Assembly: GCA_977006965.1 (NCBI GenBank) | Contig: OZ345352.1 | Coordinates: 62,001 to 126,000 of the forward strand | Source: Phymatolithon calcareum | Lineage: Eukaryota; Rhodophyta; Florideophyceae; Hapalidiales | Direction: 5' to 3' | Length of the DNA stretch: 64,000 nt | Shown: piece after piece, positions 63,754 through 64,000 of the stretch | How positions within the stretch are numbered: position 1 is the stretch's first letter | Layout of the letters: every line of letters starts with the position of its first letter | Made by a program: the position numbers and the translations under genes | The notes under the pieces: generated by a model | Seen by the model: the letters and a program-made list of their open reading frames with translations, nothing else | What the model was told of the DNA's origin: nothing | Databases searched by the model: none

Positions 63754-63959
63754 ATTATTTTCTTTTCCTTCTCACAATTTGGTCGTCCGTGAAGAAAAAT
63801 GGAGTTGCTCAAAACCGAAACGGCCTCATTTGGAAATCGGTTTTGTCGCTCAATTCCAATACAAACAAAGCCTCTTTAGAGCGATTCACGAACAAGCTCG
63901 CGGAGAAGAAATTCACCGAGGTTCTGCGATCTTTCCAAGCCGTCCGAACAAGGGTCTAA
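63714..63959 (+). CDS. Short unrecognised ORF at window edge
   Basis: 81 codons, the track start is not an ATG (first codon GCG/GTG context at 63714), reading DYFLFLLTIWSSVKKNG, ASLERFTNKLAEKKFTEVLR and ending RTRV. Amphipathic basic second half, no motif. An overlapping 66-codon frame (63779-63979) is equally plausible. Confidence 0.2.
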   Translation: MANEDRTLVKFSLDYFLFLLTIWSSVKKNGVAQNRNGLIWKSVLSLNSNTNKASLERFTNKLAEKKFTEVLRSFQAVRTRV

Positions 63960-64000
63960 GCTTTTTGGGCTCTATGTAGGGCGATTATGGCCGGTGTTTC

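Noticed and set aside
1-64000. CRISPR arrays, Shine-Dalgarno/operon structure, prophage or ICE genes
   Set aside because: None seen; all evidence points to eukaryotic nuclear DNA.
1-64000. tRNA genes (GGTTCGA-type B boxes, e.g. near 16280, 25908 and 50030)
   Set aside because: Isolated GGTTCGA words lack the full GGTTCGANTCC box, a paired A box and a cloverleaf.

Overview
This window is nuclear DNA from a eukaryote, and almost all of it is made of transposable elements at different stages of decay. The evidence is two full-length LTR retrotransposons with target-site duplications, relics of hAT, pogo-like, piggyBac-like and LINE elements, candidate short spliceosomal introns, and remnants of WD40 and NB-ARC proteins. 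I see no operons, tRNA or rRNA genes, or prokaryotic signals. The species cannot be fixed from sequence alone. A repeat-rich alga or other protist is a guess, and the weak similarity of the cellular gene remnants to familiar plant or animal genes fits that. Very few reading frames are intact. The only long undamaged coding regions are those of the two LTR elements.

Layout. 0-4.5 kb: a WD40-like minus-strand gene present as two diverged copies, plus a second unknown minus-strand gene. 4.5-9.3 kb: mostly featureless, with a small GC-rich palindromic MITE and a 5'-incomplete ORF with a basic tail. 9.3-11.3 kb and 21.2-24.4 kb: two decayed paralogues of a minus-strand NB-ARC-WD40 (NLR/APAF-like) gene. 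11.8-12.3 kb: a pogo/Tigger transposase relic. 12.5-13.7 kb: a palindromic element with the same unknown ORF in each arm. 14-15.6 kb: a probable two-exon gene followed by a hAT deletion derivative with perfect 8-bp target duplications. 20 kb: a palindromic piggyBac-type MITE flanked by TTAA. 29.7-30.5 kb: a LINE reverse transcriptase relic.

30.6-35.3 kb: an intact Ty1/copia element (identical 195-bp LTRs, 5-bp TSD, one 1385-codon ORF). It has split a gene of the same unknown family found in the 12.5-13.7 kb palindrome. 37-41.9 kb: decayed ORFs and one copy of a segmental duplication whose partner is at 53.3-55.5 kb. 41.9-47.1 kb: an intact Ty3/gypsy chromovirus-type element (353-bp LTRs, 5-bp TSD, separate gag and pol frames). 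A textbook -1 frameshift site (CCCAAAA, 7-nt spacer, 8-bp hairpin) lies at the end of gag. 48-51 kb: fragments including an Xaa-Pro aminopeptidase-like piece and a Cys/His zinc-binding plus coiled-coil relic. 56-58 kb: LINE RNase H remnants and another fragment of the unknown ORF family. 59-64 kb: a degenerate ~250-bp tandem array carrying a 229-codon ORF, another MITE, a 202-bp tandem duplication, and three copies of a conserved long hairpin beside CCAAT-box clusters.

How the parts relate. The window is a nested TE landscape in which recent insertions (copia, gypsy, hAT derivative) sit inside older duplicated and eroded genes. The unknown ORF family (WF..RFP core) recurs at four loci and is the strongest candidate for an undescribed gene family. 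Domain assignments below come from motifs read by eye; no database search was possible.
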